A stretch of DNA of 48,255 nucleotides, from the NCBI GenBank assembly GCA_046727435.1, contig JBKPCR010000213.1:1-48255 (forward strand), given 5' to 3'. Position numbers and translations under genes: made by a program. Positions 34,550 through 43,502 of the stretch are shown here, piece after piece. The stretch is from CAVPRW01 sp046727435 [NCBI: bacterium]. Its GTDB lineage: Bacteria > Tectomicrobia > Entotheonellia > J063. The number at the start of each line of letters is the position of its first letter. The stretch's first letter is position 1. Below the pieces are notes generated by a model, which worked only from the letters and a program-made list of their open reading frames with translations, did not search any database and was not told the DNA's origin.

Positions 34550-34785
34550 GACGCTGCACTCCACGATCGATGGTCCCAAGGGCGCCGGGGGTGCCTCACC
34601 GCAGTACACCCCTCGGCGCGCAGCCATTCCACCACGGCGGCGGATATAGCTGCATCAGGCTTCACCCCGGCGAAGGTGATGTGTAAGTCGAGGCCGTGTG
34701 GCGTCGCGAAGCGTTGACACGAGGCAGCCGCGATGGCGCGTTTCGCCGCATGGTGTGGACATCGGAAGAGCACAGTCTGAGGCAT
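34537..34785 (-). pseudogene. Truncated low-molecular-weight phosphatase-like fragment
   Basis: The start reads MPQTVLFRCPHHAAKRAIAA, the N-terminal strand and P-loop region of an LMW phosphatase/ArsC-like protein. A plausible LDLHITFAGVKPDAAIS and VVEWLRAEG follow. The loop CPHHAAKR departs from the usual CX5R signature. After about 60 residues the frame turns into unrelated sequence and runs into the MFS start, while the family needs about 130. It is a 3'-truncated gene or a degenerate relative. Confidence 0.45.
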
Positions 34786-34873
34786 AGACGCTTCCCCCTC
34801 TCGCTGCAAACACCCGCTCCTTCTCCTCACACGGCGGCTCCGACGCGGCTCGCTGGCCGGCCATGACCTTCTT

Positions 34874-35383
34874 CTAGCGCGGGAGGACGAGAATATTCGC
34901 GGTCATTGTCGGTGCATGCGTCTCGCAGCTGAGCTTGTAGGTCCCCACCTTCTCGGCCACAAAGGACACGCGGTACTCCGTGCCGCGATTCCATGTGGCC
35001 TTGGGCACGACGACCTGCCCATCAGGCCCGAGGACTCCAACCTCATGCTTGTCCCCGTTTACGACGAGCACCTGCAGCGTCACCGTGTCTCCCTGTTGCA
35101 CCGTCACAAACCCTGGGGTCAACGCGTAGCTGTCGATTTCCCACACTTGTGGGGCGGTTTTGTCGGCCTCACCAGGAGGTTTGAGGACGTAGCCTTTCGA
35201 CAAGGTTGCGGGGTTGACTGCCGGAGGCGCGAGCTTTTCCGTGCTCGTCGATCCTTTATACTCAACCGCATTCATGAAGATGGTGTGCTTGGCCTGTTGC
35301 CCATGAACGGCTTGGGCCAGCAGTACCAGAGACAGGGTCAGGACTCCATACGCTGATGCTCTCCAGATTGGCTGTGGTCTCAT
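34874..35383 (-). CDS. Exported cupredoxin-domain protein
   Basis: The 169-residue protein has a signal peptide (VLTLSLVLLAQAVHGQ). Residues about 80-169 form a cupredoxin fold with candidate copper ligands His in NGDKHEVGVLGP and Cys, His, Met in LSCETHAPTM, so a full type-1 set is present. It could carry electrons or bind copper in the periplasm. The ATG at 35383 has GGGAGGG upstream. It is the last gene of the run that starts with the iron ABC importer, so it may be co-transcribed with it. Confidence 0.85.
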   Translation of the reverse strand: MRPQPIWRASAYGVLTLSLVLLAQAVHGQQAKHTIFMNAVEYKGSTSTEKLAPPAVNPATLSKGYVLKPPGEADKTAPQVWEIDSYALTPGFVTVQQGDTVTLQVLVVNGDKHEVGVLGPDGQVVVPKATWNRGTEYRVSFVAEKVGTYKLSCETHAPTMTANILVLPR

Positions 35384-35409
35384 GTTATGCCCTCCCACGC
35401 ATTGCATTC

Positions 35410-35661
35410 TCATGGCACATCATCCTTCCCAACCAACTCAGACTGGCCGCCCTGCGGCGTGTTATGCAAGGTCATGAGGGAACCGCAAGCGGTACAGATC
35501 GTTCTCGATAGCGAGATCCTCCTCAACGCGTAATGATCCTCTGACTGCGAGCCATCGGCGTGCATCAGATCGGTTTCATAACAGTATGACGCCGAGAGGC
35601 TCTTCGCTGGCACGCTCACGATCCAGATGACACGCTGTTTCCCGACCCATGTCGCGGACAT
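35410..35661 (-). CDS. Hypothetical protein, 83 residues
   Basis: This frame fills the space between two minus-strand genes with gaps of only 26 and 31 bases, which favours a real gene. It has a hydrophobic start (VIWIVSVPAKSLSASYCYET) and a CxxC (TICTACGSLM) near the end. No strong ribosome site or known family was recognised. The base composition is less GC-rich than its neighbours. Confidence 0.4.
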   Translation of the reverse strand: MSATWVGKQRVIWIVSVPAKSLSASYCYETDLMHADGSQSEDHYALRRISLSRTICTACGSLMTLHNTPQGGQSELVGKDDVP

Positions 35662-35692
35662 GGGACCGTTGCAAGATGGTCAGGTCTCAACC

Positions 35693-36514
35693 TCAGCGCC
35701 ATGCTGTTCCCCGCGCTGAGGGCAGCGAGAAGCCCACGGTCACGCCGCCCGTGAATTGCCAATCCGGAGCGCCGCGGCTGATGCCGCGCCGCACGCCTGC
35801 ATCCAGAGAGACATATGCGGCCGCGGCCTGCCAGATGATGCCGAGCAGCGCAGAGTTGTTCGGGAGCGCCCCCCTGGTACTCTCCCCAGCCACCTCGCCC
35901 ACGAGCCTGAAGCGCGGATGCACGGGGAGTTCCCCGATCACCCCCCAGATGCCGAACGGCTGGGCACCTGTTCTCTCGATCCCCCCACCGCCGTTCACAT
36001 GGAGGGTGAACGGTGCCACCCGCCCGCTGACGATGCCGATGGCTTCGATGCCCACGCGTCGCTCGCCTGGCCGCGTCGACGGCAGCAACGGGCCCGCCTC
36101 CACCGCCACACTGAGGCCTTCTTGCTCCTGGAGCACGCCCTCCTTGAGGACCACCTTCACGAACAGCCCAGGATCGACGAGGTGCAGCTCCCCGGCATGG
36201 TCCCGCGCGACCGCAAATTCCCCGACGACCTCGAGATCCCTCCACAGACCATAATTGAGAACCAGGCTCGGCAGCATGGAGGTCTGCTGGCCCTGAGCTT
36301 GCTCGAGGGTGAAGTACCCGAGCTCGATCTCTGCCTCTTGCGGATCGGCCACCGCGGCATCGGTCGAGACGAACGGCCTGTAGGCCCAACCGTTCACCGC
36401 GCCGACGAGGCAGCCAAGCGCTCCCAACCAGCAGGCGAGGGCCGTCTGCCACGCGCGCAAGCGCTGCCACGCACGCCTCAGGTCGTGCACCGACGCTCTC
36501 CCCGGCGCAGGCAT
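35693..36514 (-). CDS. Outer-membrane barrel-like protein at the end of the iron operon
   Basis: The 273-residue protein has an export segment (ALACWLGALGCLVGAVNGWA, about residues 25-44). Beta strands typical of the MetA-like barrel family follow: AEIELGYFTLEQ, LVLNYGLWRDLEVVGEFAV, PRFRLVGEVAGES, with a final GGVTVGFSLP. The 5' end overlaps the ATPase gene by 37 bases. A GTG at 36490 with GGGGAGA six bases upstream is an equally good start. It is a distant analogue of the barrel at 5498-6379. Confidence 0.7.
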   Translation of the reverse strand: MPAPGRASVHDLRRAWQRLRAWQTALACWLGALGCLVGAVNGWAYRPFVSTDAAVADPQEAEIELGYFTLEQAQGQQTSMLPSLVLNYGLWRDLEVVGEFAVARDHAGELHLVDPGLFVKVVLKEGVLQEQEGLSVAVEAGPLLPSTRPGERRVGIEAIGIVSGRVAPFTLHVNGGGGIERTGAQPFGIWGVIGELPVHPRFRLVGEVAGESTRGALPNNSALLGIIWQAAAAYVSLDAGVRRGISRGAPDWQFTGGVTVGFSLPSARGTAWR

Positions 36515-37536
36515 CGCGGCGGCCTGCGCACCGTCAGCGTGACCCGCTGCCCGGCCGGGATGTCGGCCGACGATCGCACTTTCAGGAACCGGCTGCCCAG
36601 ATCGATGTAAAGGAGCCCCCCGCCGGGATAGACCGTGCGCGCGACGACGCCCACGAGCTCACCGGCCCCATCCGGCTCGACGTGGAGATCTTCGGCCCGG
36701 ACCACCACCTGCACGGCTTCCCCAATGTCCATGCTTGACGCCTCGCAGCGGATCACCCCGCACGCGGTCTGCACCCGGCCATCGGCCACCACGATCCCGT
36801 CGAGGACATTGGTTACCCCGATGAAGCGCTGCACGAAGGCGGTGGCCGGGCGGTGGTAGATGGCCTCAGGCGTGCCCACTTGTTCGACCTGGCCTTGGTT
36901 CATGACCACCATGTGGTCGGCCAGCGTGAAGGCCTCCTCATGGTCGTGGGTGACGTAGAGCAAGGACAAGGGCTCATCCTTGACCAGGCAGAGCAGTATT
37001 TCGATGAACTGCTCCCGGAGGGCCACGTCCAGGCTCGCCAGCGGCTCATCCATGAGGATGACCCCGGGCTGGGCGATCAGCGCCCGGGCCAGGGCCAGCA
37101 GTTGCTGCTGGCCTCCCGACAGTTGGGCGGGGTAGGCCGTGGCGACCGCGTGTAAGGAGGCCTTGGTGAGCATCGCCTGGATCCGCTCGGCCCGCTCGTC
37201 CGCCGGGCATCCGACCCCGCGCAGCACGAAATCGAGGGTCGTTCGCACCGTCATATGGGGCCAGAGGGCCAGATCCTGGAACACCATGCCGATCCGCCGC
37301 CGCTCGGGCGGGACCATGATCCGCCCATCCCGGCTCACCACCTGGTCTCCGAGGCGGATCACCCCGCGCTTCGGCGCCTCAAAGCCCGCGATCAGGCGCA
37401 GCAGCGTACTCTTGCCACAGCCCGAGGGCCCGAGGAGCACGGTGATCTGCCGCGGCTCGACGGTGAGGGAGACGTCTCGCAGGATCGGTGTGGCCCCGTA
37501 GGCGAAGCCGAGGTGTTGGACGTCAATGATCGCCAT
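36478..37536 (-). CDS. fbpC: Fe(III)-type ABC importer ATPase
   Basis: The 352-residue ATPase has Walker [11 protein letters not shown]-loop [14 protein letters not shown], signature LSGGQQQL, Walker [13 protein letters not shown] and H-loop [11 protein letters not shown]-terminal TOBE-like regulatory domain (residues about 245-340) follows, as in FbpC/AfuC/PotA. It overlaps the permease gene by 14 bases. The last residues RRGERRCTT are basic and lie in the overlap with the next gene. Confidence 0.88.
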   Translation of the reverse strand: MAIIDVQHLGFAYGATPILRDVSLTVEPRQITVLLGPSGCGKSTLLRLIAGFEAPKRGVIRLGDQVVSRDGRIMVPPERRRIGMVFQDLALWPHMTVRTTLDFVLRGVGCPADERAERIQAMLTKASLHAVATAYPAQLSGGQQQLLALARALIAQPGVILMDEPLASLDVALREQFIEILLCLVKDEPLSLLYVTHDHEEAFTLADHMVVMNQGQVEQVGTPEAIYHRPATAFVQRFIGVTNVLDGIVVADGRVQTACGVIRCEASSMDIGEAVQVVVRAEDLHVEPDGAGELVGVVARTVYPGGGLLYIDLGSRFLKVRSSADIPAGQRVTLTVRRPPRCLRRGERRCTT

Positions 37537-39139
37537 GGAACGCTTCCCCAGATGCGCTCGCGACGAGCCAGCCGATCGCCGTCAGCGCCAGGAGGGTCAT
37601 CAGGATGAGCATCATGGCCAGCGCCGCCACCACGGACGCGGGGCTGTTGGCCATGAGAGTATAGATCCGGACCGGGAGCGTTTCCTGCCCGGGAGGATAG
37701 ATGGTCATGGTCGTGTCCAGGTCGCGCAGGCAGAAGATGAACGTGATCACCCAGGAGGCCATCAGCGAGTGTTTGAGCGTCGGGACGTGGATGCGGCGCA
37801 CTTCAGTGCCCCACCGCACCTGGGCCAGCCGGGCCGCTTCTTCATAGCTGGTGGGGACCTGGCGCAGGGCTATGCCCTGAGTGCGGGTGGCCAGTACGGC
37901 GTACCGAGCGATGTAACCCAGCACAATAATCAGGAGGCTGCCATAGACCCAGGCGGTGGTGGCCCGGTTCCAGAGCAAGATGAGCCCAACCCCCAGGACG
38001 GTCCCGGGCAAGGTCAGGAGGAGGATCAGCAGAGAGTCAAGCCCCTGGCGACGTCTCCTGCCGGAGCGCTCGATGAGGTAGGTGAGGAACAAGCCGAGGA
38101 TGGTGATCGCCGTCGCCCCCAGGGTGGCGGCGAGGAAGCTGTTAGCGATGCTGCGCCCTGACCCCGTCAGCGCTTCGACATAAGCGGAGGGAGCGCGGGA
38201 GGTGATGGCCAGGGCACCCAGCGGGAGGAAGACGGCCAGCCCCGCGAACGTGCACACGAGGAGGCCGATGGGGAGGCGGAGACGTCCCAAGGGGACGACC
38301 GCTTCCCGTCGGACCCGTCGCCCCACCACGGCGAAGAACCGGTCGCGCAGGGTATAGCGCTCGACCAGCAACAGAGCGGCGATCAAGACGAGGAGGGGTA
38401 TGGAGAAGAGCACCGCCATGCGGTAGTCGTAGAAGGCGGCGAACTGGGTGAAGACCTGGACCGTGAACACGTCGTACCGGAGGAACAACGGGACCCCCAG
38501 CTCGGTGATGCTCAGGATCACCGTGAAGAGGGCTCCCAGGAAGACCCCGGGTGCGACGAGCGGGAGGTCGATCTTCGCCAGCACCGCCGGCCAGGGAAAC
38601 AGCAGCCGCGCCGCCTCCTCGACGGAGCTGTCGATGGCCTTGACGAAGGCGTGGACCAGGACCATGGGCACCGGATAGTAACTCAAGCTCAGGACGAAGG
38701 CGCTGCCGGCGAGGCTGAAGAGGAAGGCGGAACCGGAGCCTCCGACCCCGGGGCCAAGGGTGGAGGCCAGGAGCCCCTGTTTCCCCAGCAGATAGAACCA
38801 GGCGAGGGCAAGGATATACGGGGGGAGGAAGAGGGGCACCATGAGGATGAGCCAGAGCGGCCCTTTCCAGGGGAGGTCGGTCTTGGCCAGGAGCCATCCC
38901 AAGGGCGTGCCCACGAGGGTGGTCCCCAGCCCCACGAGCATCCCAAGGAGGACGGTGTTGCCGAGGAGGTGCCACTGACGCCCGGTGAGGAGGAGCGCGC
39001 GAAGCTGCGAGAGCCCCGTGTCCGCAAGCGTGCTCACGACCAGCCAGGCCACCGGAGCCACGCCGATCACGAGGAACGCCAGCAGACTGACGGCCAGTGA
39101 GAGTTCCCGGGTGCGCGGGAGAGGACGTCTCCAAGTCAT
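37523..39139 (-). CDS. fbpB: Fe(III)-type ABC importer permease, fused two-domain
   Basis: The 538-residue protein has about twelve membrane helices in two homologous halves, the usual FbpB/AfuB form. Each half has an EAA loop: the first contains SVEEAARLLFPWPAVLAKID, the second SYEEAARLAQVRWGTEVRRI. The ATG at 39139 overlaps the stop of the binding-protein gene by four bases (ATGA), so I prefer it to the upstream start at 39154. Confidence 0.9.
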   Translation of the reverse strand: MTWRRPLPRTRELSLAVSLLAFLVIGVAPVAWLVVSTLADTGLSQLRALLLTGRQWHLLGNTVLLGMLVGLGTTLVGTPLGWLLAKTDLPWKGPLWLILMVPLFLPPYILALAWFYLLGKQGLLASTLGPGVGGSGSAFLFSLAGSAFVLSLSYYPVPMVLVHAFVKAIDSSVEEAARLLFPWPAVLAKIDLPLVAPGVFLGALFTVILSITELGVPLFLRYDVFTVQVFTQFAAFYDYRMAVLFSIPLLVLIAALLLVERYTLRDRFFAVVGRRVRREAVVPLGRLRLPIGLLVCTFAGLAVFLPLGALAITSRAPSAYVEALTGSGRSIANSFLAATLGATAITILGLFLTYLIERSGRRRRQGLDSLLILLLTLPGTVLGVGLILLWNRATTAWVYGSLLIIVLGYIARYAVLATRTQGIALRQVPTSYEEAARLAQVRWGTEVRRIHVPTLKHSLMASWVITFIFCLRDLDTTMTIYPPGQETLPVRIYTLMANSPASVVAALAMMLILMTLLALTAIGWLVASASGEAFHGDH

Positions 39140-40149
39140 CGATACCCGACCCATGTGCTCAAGAACGGCTGGATCCGCTCCAGGGTCTCGGCGATCGTCG
39201 TGTAATCCACGTCCATGCCCTTGAGGGAGTCGGGCGTTGGCACCCCTTCGGGCGTCTTCACGCCCGGCCCGAGGGGCATTTGCGCCGCCGGAGAGACCGC
39301 GAGCTTCTCCTCCACCTCGGCCGAGAGCAGGTAGTCGATCAGCTGCTTGGCAGGCCCGGGATGAGGACTGCTCTTGAGCATCGCGACCATGTTGGGCATG
39401 ATGAGCGTCCCGACGCCATCCTGATCCGGGTAGACCACCTCCACCGGCTTTTGCTCCGTGACGGCCACGTGGGCATCATCGGTATCGGTGAAGCCCCAGG
39501 CCACCTCTCCGGCGGCGACCAAGTCCCGCACCTCGCCGTTACTGGTCGCGATCCTGACGCCGTTGTGCCGCATCTGCTCGAAGAACGCCTTGGCGCGGCT
39601 CTCGCCCCAGAGGGCGAAGAGGGCCGCGGCGTGAATCGTCGAGGTGCCAAAGAGCGGGTTAGCAAAGGCGGCCTGGCCTTTCCACGCTGGGGCGGTGAGG
39701 TCTAGGACCGAGTGCGGGGCGTCTCCGGACTTGACCAGCTGCTGGTCGTAGACGATCACCCGCGCCCGTGCCGAGAACCCGGTCCAGTAGCCCTCGGCAT
39801 CCCGATACTGCGGGGGGATCCGCTCCCGATTGGGTGATCGATAGGCGGTCAGGACCCCTTTTCGTTGCAGGACAATGGGCCGGACGGGATCGTTACTCCA
39901 GAAGACATCGGCCTGCGGGTTGGCCCGCTCGGCCATCAGACGGTTGACGACCCCGGTGCTTTTGGTCTCCTCCGTGTCGTACACGGCTTTGACGGTGATG
40001 CCTGTCTTGGCTTCGAAGGCGTTCAGGATCGGTTCCGAGAAGACCTGATCCTCGGAGGTATACACCACGACCTGTTCAGCGGCGCGAGCGCTGCCGTTGA
40101 GGAGGCCCACCACCAGGAGCGCGAGGCCGCCGATTAGCATCCGCATCAT
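39136..40149 (-). CDS. fbpA: Fe(III)-type ABC importer binding protein
   Basis: The 337-residue periplasmic protein has a signal peptide (GGLALLVVGLLNGSARAAE). It has the class II binding-protein pattern: VVVYTSEDQVFSEPILNAFE, ADVFWSNDP and GFTDTDDAHVAV. It matches FbpA/AfuA-type ferric-binding proteins. Related proteins bind other ligands, so iron is likely but not certain. GGGGAGG precedes the start, which overlaps the upstream gene by four bases. Confidence 0.87.
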   Translation of the reverse strand: MMRMLIGGLALLVVGLLNGSARAAEQVVVYTSEDQVFSEPILNAFEAKTGITVKAVYDTEETKSTGVVNRLMAERANPQADVFWSNDPVRPIVLQRKGVLTAYRSPNRERIPPQYRDAEGYWTGFSARARVIVYDQQLVKSGDAPHSVLDLTAPAWKGQAAFANPLFGTSTIHAAALFALWGESRAKAFFEQMRHNGVRIATSNGEVRDLVAAGEVAWGFTDTDDAHVAVTEQKPVEVVYPDQDGVGTLIMPNMVAMLKSSPHPGPAKQLIDYLLSAEVEEKLAVSPAAQMPLGPGVKTPEGVPTPDSLKGMDVDYTTIAETLERIQPFLSTWVGYR

Positions 40150-40844
40150 TGGGCTCCTCCCCTGACGCCACGCACGACCAGATCATCGAAGGCGGTGATG
40201 GAGTCGGCCTTGGTCCACAGGCCCACCTGACCGGCGCGAAAGCGGGCGTCACGATGATCGAGCAGGGGCTGGCCGTCGAGCGAGGCCTGGATGTGATCGC
40301 CCACCGCGACGACTCGGAGCGTATGCCACTGGCCGAGCGCCGGCGGCTGGACCTTCGCCGAGGCGAGCTGGTGCCGGCTGCCATTGTAATAATACAGCCG
40401 AAAATTGTTCTCTAACGCGTTGGCCCGCACGACGTAGTAGCGCCCGTCGGCAAAGCGAAAGACGATGCCGCCGGAGGCATCTTCCCGGCCGGACATCGGT
40501 TTGAAGCGGACGGAGACGTCGACGTCCGTGTACGGCCCTCCGGGGGCGACGAGCACGTCGAAGGCGTTCTTCACGGCGCGCTGGACGAGCACCCGTTGGC
40601 CGCTGGGGGCCCCGGGCATCTCTTCCACGGCCCACTGACCGTCGACCGTGGTCCAGCCCTCAAGGTTCCCCGGCTCGAAGTCGAAGCGCTCCACGGCAGC
40701 CGCCTCAGGGACATTCAGCTCGGCCGCGTTTGCCAGCGATGGAGCGCTGGGGCGGTCTGCGATGGATCCAAAGACCCAAAACCCGCCGAGCACGATCAGC
40801 GCAAGCCCACAAGCATAACGCACAAATGGCTTGATCCGTTGCAT
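40146..40844 (-). CDS. Exported LamG/DUF1080-like protein, copy 1
   Basis: The 232-residue protein has one N-terminal export or anchor helix (YACGLALIVLGGFWVFGSIA). A jelly-roll domain follows with VRFKPMSGREDASGGIVFRF, YYVVRANALENNFRLYYYNG and VGLWTKADSITAFDDLVV. This resembles the DUF1080/laminin-G fold of sugar-binding or hydrolase proteins. It is coupled (4-bp overlap) to the binding-protein gene and starts the iron importer operon. A paralogue sits in the chromate operon at 43503-44195. AAGGAG precedes the ATG. Confidence 0.8.
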   Translation of the reverse strand: MQRIKPFVRYACGLALIVLGGFWVFGSIADRPSAPSLANAAELNVPEAAAVERFDFEPGNLEGWTTVDGQWAVEEMPGAPSGQRVLVQRAVKNAFDVLVAPGGPYTDVDVSVRFKPMSGREDASGGIVFRFADGRYYVVRANALENNFRLYYYNGSRHQLASAKVQPPALGQWHTLRVVAVGDHIQASLDGQPLLDHRDARFRAGQVGLWTKADSITAFDDLVVRGVRGGAQ

Positions 40845-41021
40845 GCGAGGCTCCTTACGTGTAGGTCAGCTCAAACACACGCGTCACATGTTGTGCTAGC
40901 CCATGCCGATCCTCATGTGGAGGCATGGACGTAATCTTCTGTTATGTGAGGTCAGGCACACCAAACGCCGGCTCTGGCGCCGGGGCCCTCCCCCTGAAAG
41001 CGCCAGATCGTACCTGGGGTC

Positions 41022-41228
41022 TTACTGAGGCGGCGCGACGTCCTGCTGTTGCACCGCCGACTCATCCAACCGCTCCGCAACGGCCTTCGCCGTCTCATCC
41101 TTGACCAGGGTGACCTCCGCTATCGAGCGCTCCGACGCCACGAGCGCAGGCACGATGCCGACGAGGTGAAAGCCCCGATGGGCTTTCGGGGCATTCACGG
41201 CGACGGTGTGGAGCGACCACGGCGCCAT
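41022..41228 (-). CDS. Small protein coupled to ChrA
   Basis: The 68-residue frame begins MAPWSLHTVAVNAPKAHRGF and ends KAVAERLDESAVQQQDVAPP-Q. Its ATG overlaps the TAA of the chrA gene by one base (TAATG), so it is probably translated by coupling. No known motif. It is the last gene of the chromate operon. Longer upstream starts would run deep into chrA and are less likely. Confidence 0.5.
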   Translation of the reverse strand: MAPWSLHTVAVNAPKAHRGFHLVGIVPALVASERSIAEVTLVKDETAKAVAERLDESAVQQQDVAPPQ

Positions 41229-42463
41229 TACCCCATCCGCACCAGCGGCCAGAGGGCCAGGCCGACGAGTCCGGAGAGCGCCACCAGCACCGGTTCCGGG
41301 ACTTTGAAGCGCCATAAGACCCCGAGGCTGACGAGCCCGATGAGCGCCGTGGGCCAGTCGATGAGTGCCCGCGCGCCGAGCAGCACGACGGCGCCCGTGA
41401 TGGCGCCGGTGGCGGCCGCAGTGGCCCCGTCCACGAAGGCCTTCAGCTGCGGATTATCTCGGTGGCGTTTGAACCAGGGGGCGGGGACAATGGTGAAGAC
41501 ATAGACGGGCAGGAAGATGCCGATCGCGGCCATGATCGCCCCGGCCAACCCAGCGACGAGGAACCCGATGAATGCCACCGTGATCACCACGGGGCCGGGG
41601 GTAATCATCGCCACCGCGACGGCGTCCAGGAACTGGTGCTCGTTCAGCCAGCCGAATTGCTGGACCACCCCTTGGTGCAAAAACGGAATGATGGCCAGCC
41701 CGCTGCCGAAGACAAACGCACCGGCCTTGGTGAAAAACAGCAGAATCTGGGCCAGGACATCCGTCGAATCGGCGGCGGTTCCGGCGTGACGGAGCCAGGC
41801 CTCGAGCCACCAGACGGCTACCCCCACTCCCATGCCACCCAGTCCCATGAGCAGACCCCGTTGCCAGCCCGGCCACGCCCGGCCTAGCAGCACCACCAGC
41901 CCCGCCAGGATAAAAAACTCCGCCAGTTCGGCTTGGGCCCAGATGGTGACCGCGGTGAGTATGACGAAGATGCCCCAGAGCAACGGATCGCGCTTGTTGG
42001 TACTGCGGGCGAGCTTGTACGCCGCGATGGCGATGATGGCGATGACCGTGGCGCCGATCGCATAGAAGAGCGCTTGCATCCACCACAACCCGCCATACGC
42101 GATGTAGGCGAGCGAGATGGCCACCACCATCAGAAACGAGGGCAGCACGAAGGCGAGCCCGGTGAAGGTGGCACCCAGGATGCCGCCTTCGAAATAGCCG
42201 ATGGCGATGGCCACCTGTGCCGCGAGCGGTCCCGGCATGATCTGGGCGAGGGCGAGGGAGAGCTTGTACGTCTCCTCCGTGATCCACCGTCGGCGCTCCA
42301 CCAGGTCCCGGTGCATGAAGCCGACCAACGCGACCGGCCCGCCAAAACCCCACGTGCCGAGTTTGAGAAAGTACACGGTAAGCGGCCAGCGCCCTACGCC
42401 ACTTCCCACGACGGGCGCGTCGTAGCCTCGTGGCCCAACTGATTCAGACGGCGACAGTGACAT
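41228..42463 (-). CDS. chrA: ChrA-type chromate transporter, copy 2
   Basis: The 411-residue protein has two CHR domains. The first has FLKLGTWGFGGPVALVGFMH and LALAQIMPGPLAAQVAIAIG; the second has FFTKAGAFVFGSGLAIIPFL and VAMITPGPVVITVAFIGFLV. The ATG at 42463 has GGAGG six bases upstream. Unlike copy 1 it sits in an operon with ChrB domains, so this is the likely chromate-resistance pump of the window. It carries more C-terminal helices than copy 1. Confidence 0.92.
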   Translation of the reverse strand: MSLSPSESVGPRGYDAPVVGSGVGRWPLTVYFLKLGTWGFGGPVALVGFMHRDLVERRRWITEETYKLSLALAQIMPGPLAAQVAIAIGYFEGGILGATFTGLAFVLPSFLMVVAISLAYIAYGGLWWMQALFYAIGATVIAIIAIAAYKLARSTNKRDPLLWGIFVILTAVTIWAQAELAEFFILAGLVVLLGRAWPGWQRGLLMGLGGMGVGVAVWWLEAWLRHAGTAADSTDVLAQILLFFTKAGAFVFGSGLAIIPFLHQGVVQQFGWLNEHQFLDAVAVAMITPGPVVITVAFIGFLVAGLAGAIMAAIGIFLPVYVFTIVPAPWFKRHRDNPQLKAFVDGATAAATGAITGAVVLLGARALIDWPTALIGLVSLGVLWRFKVPEPVLVALSGLVGLALWPLVRMG

Positions 42464-42537
42464 CGTGATCCTCCAGCGACCCCTGTTCACGTAGGTGACG
42501 TCTGCATCCACGCCTCTAGGGACCGGCGTGCGCCCGG

Positions 42538-43449
42538 TTATGGCCGTTGAGTATCAAGCGCGGCCTTTAACCCCGTGGCGAGCACGCGGGTCGGGCCCAC
42601 GCCCCAGTAGTGCAGAAAGACCGTACGCGGCGATTCCCCGATCATGTGATTATGGATCGCGACGATATTGATCCCAGCTCCGCGCAAGGCTTTGAGCACC
42701 GGCTGCACCTCGGGCTCAAACATGACGAAATCGCCATCGACCACAGCTTTCTCATCGCTCCCGGCAAACGCCGCCCATGTATTGACGCCCATGGTATTGC
42801 CGACCTCATGGCCGTCCATCTTCGTGGTACGCCCGATGGTGACCTTGTAGACGCCATTGGCCAATTGGCCCTTCACCCCGAGGACGTCCTCGATCGCCTT
42901 GGGATCCAGTGACGTTTGTGCCGGGCTGAGATCGACCCGCGGGACCTCCCCCTTGCCGCCGCTGGTGTCTTTGATCATGCCAAACACCTTGCCCACCGCT
43001 CCAGCCAGTTGCCCTTCATCGCCCATACCACCGATATGCATGAACATCACTTTTGGCGTGTCCCAGAAGAAGTGGTTGTGCAGCGCGGTGACCTCCAGGC
43101 CGTTGTCAAGGGCCGTGCTCATCACGGCATTCACCTGGTCTTCCAGCATGACCATATCGCCCATGACCATGGCCTGCTCTCCGGCCTTCTGAAACGCCGC
43201 CCACGACGTCAGTCCTAAGGGTGGCGTCATCTTGACGCCGGCCGCCGTGACGTCGAGGTCGCTGCGCGACACACTGACCTTGAACACGCCTTCTTTCTCG
43301 CTCAATTCGCCTTTGACCCCCGTCAGCCGCTCGATCGTGGCGGTATCAAGGGCCTTCTCTCCGGTCAGAGCGGTTGTTGGACTCCAGAGGAGCCCAACGA
43401 TGGCCAACGTGTACGCGATGGTGAGGTGGTGAAGCATGCGTGCGTTCAT
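42538..43449 (-). CDS. DUF1259 (LppY/LpqO-like) exported protein
   Basis: The 303-residue protein has a signal peptide (TIAYTLAIVGLLWSPTTALT). Two DUF1259 repeats follow, each beginning with IERLTGVKGELSEKEGVFKV or IEDVLGVKGQLANGVYKVTI and containing a conserved ALHNHFFWDTPKVMFMHIGG or AIHNHMIGESPRTVFLHYWG. The His-Asn-His motifs suggest metal binding. Function is unknown in the literature I know. AAGGGGG precedes the ATG at 43449. It sits between the LamG-like gene and chrA. Confidence 0.85.
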   Translation of the reverse strand: MNARMLHHLTIAYTLAIVGLLWSPTTALTGEKALDTATIERLTGVKGELSEKEGVFKVSVSRSDLDVTAAGVKMTPPLGLTSWAAFQKAGEQAMVMGDMVMLEDQVNAVMSTALDNGLEVTALHNHFFWDTPKVMFMHIGGMGDEGQLAGAVGKVFGMIKDTSGGKGEVPRVDLSPAQTSLDPKAIEDVLGVKGQLANGVYKVTIGRTTKMDGHEVGNTMGVNTWAAFAGSDEKAVVDGDFVMFEPEVQPVLKALRGAGINIVAIHNHMIGESPRTVFLHYWGVGPTRVLATGLKAALDTQRP

Positions 43450-43502
43450 GGTGATCCCCCTTCTCATCACCTGGTCTCGTTCATCTTTGCCTTGAGCACG
43501 TG

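Noticed and set aside
33299-34717. 472-codon + strand frame opposite MFS copy 3
   Set aside because: It is antisense to a clear MFS gene with all family motifs. The reading is dominated by Glu/His/Gln/Arg repeats typical of shadows.
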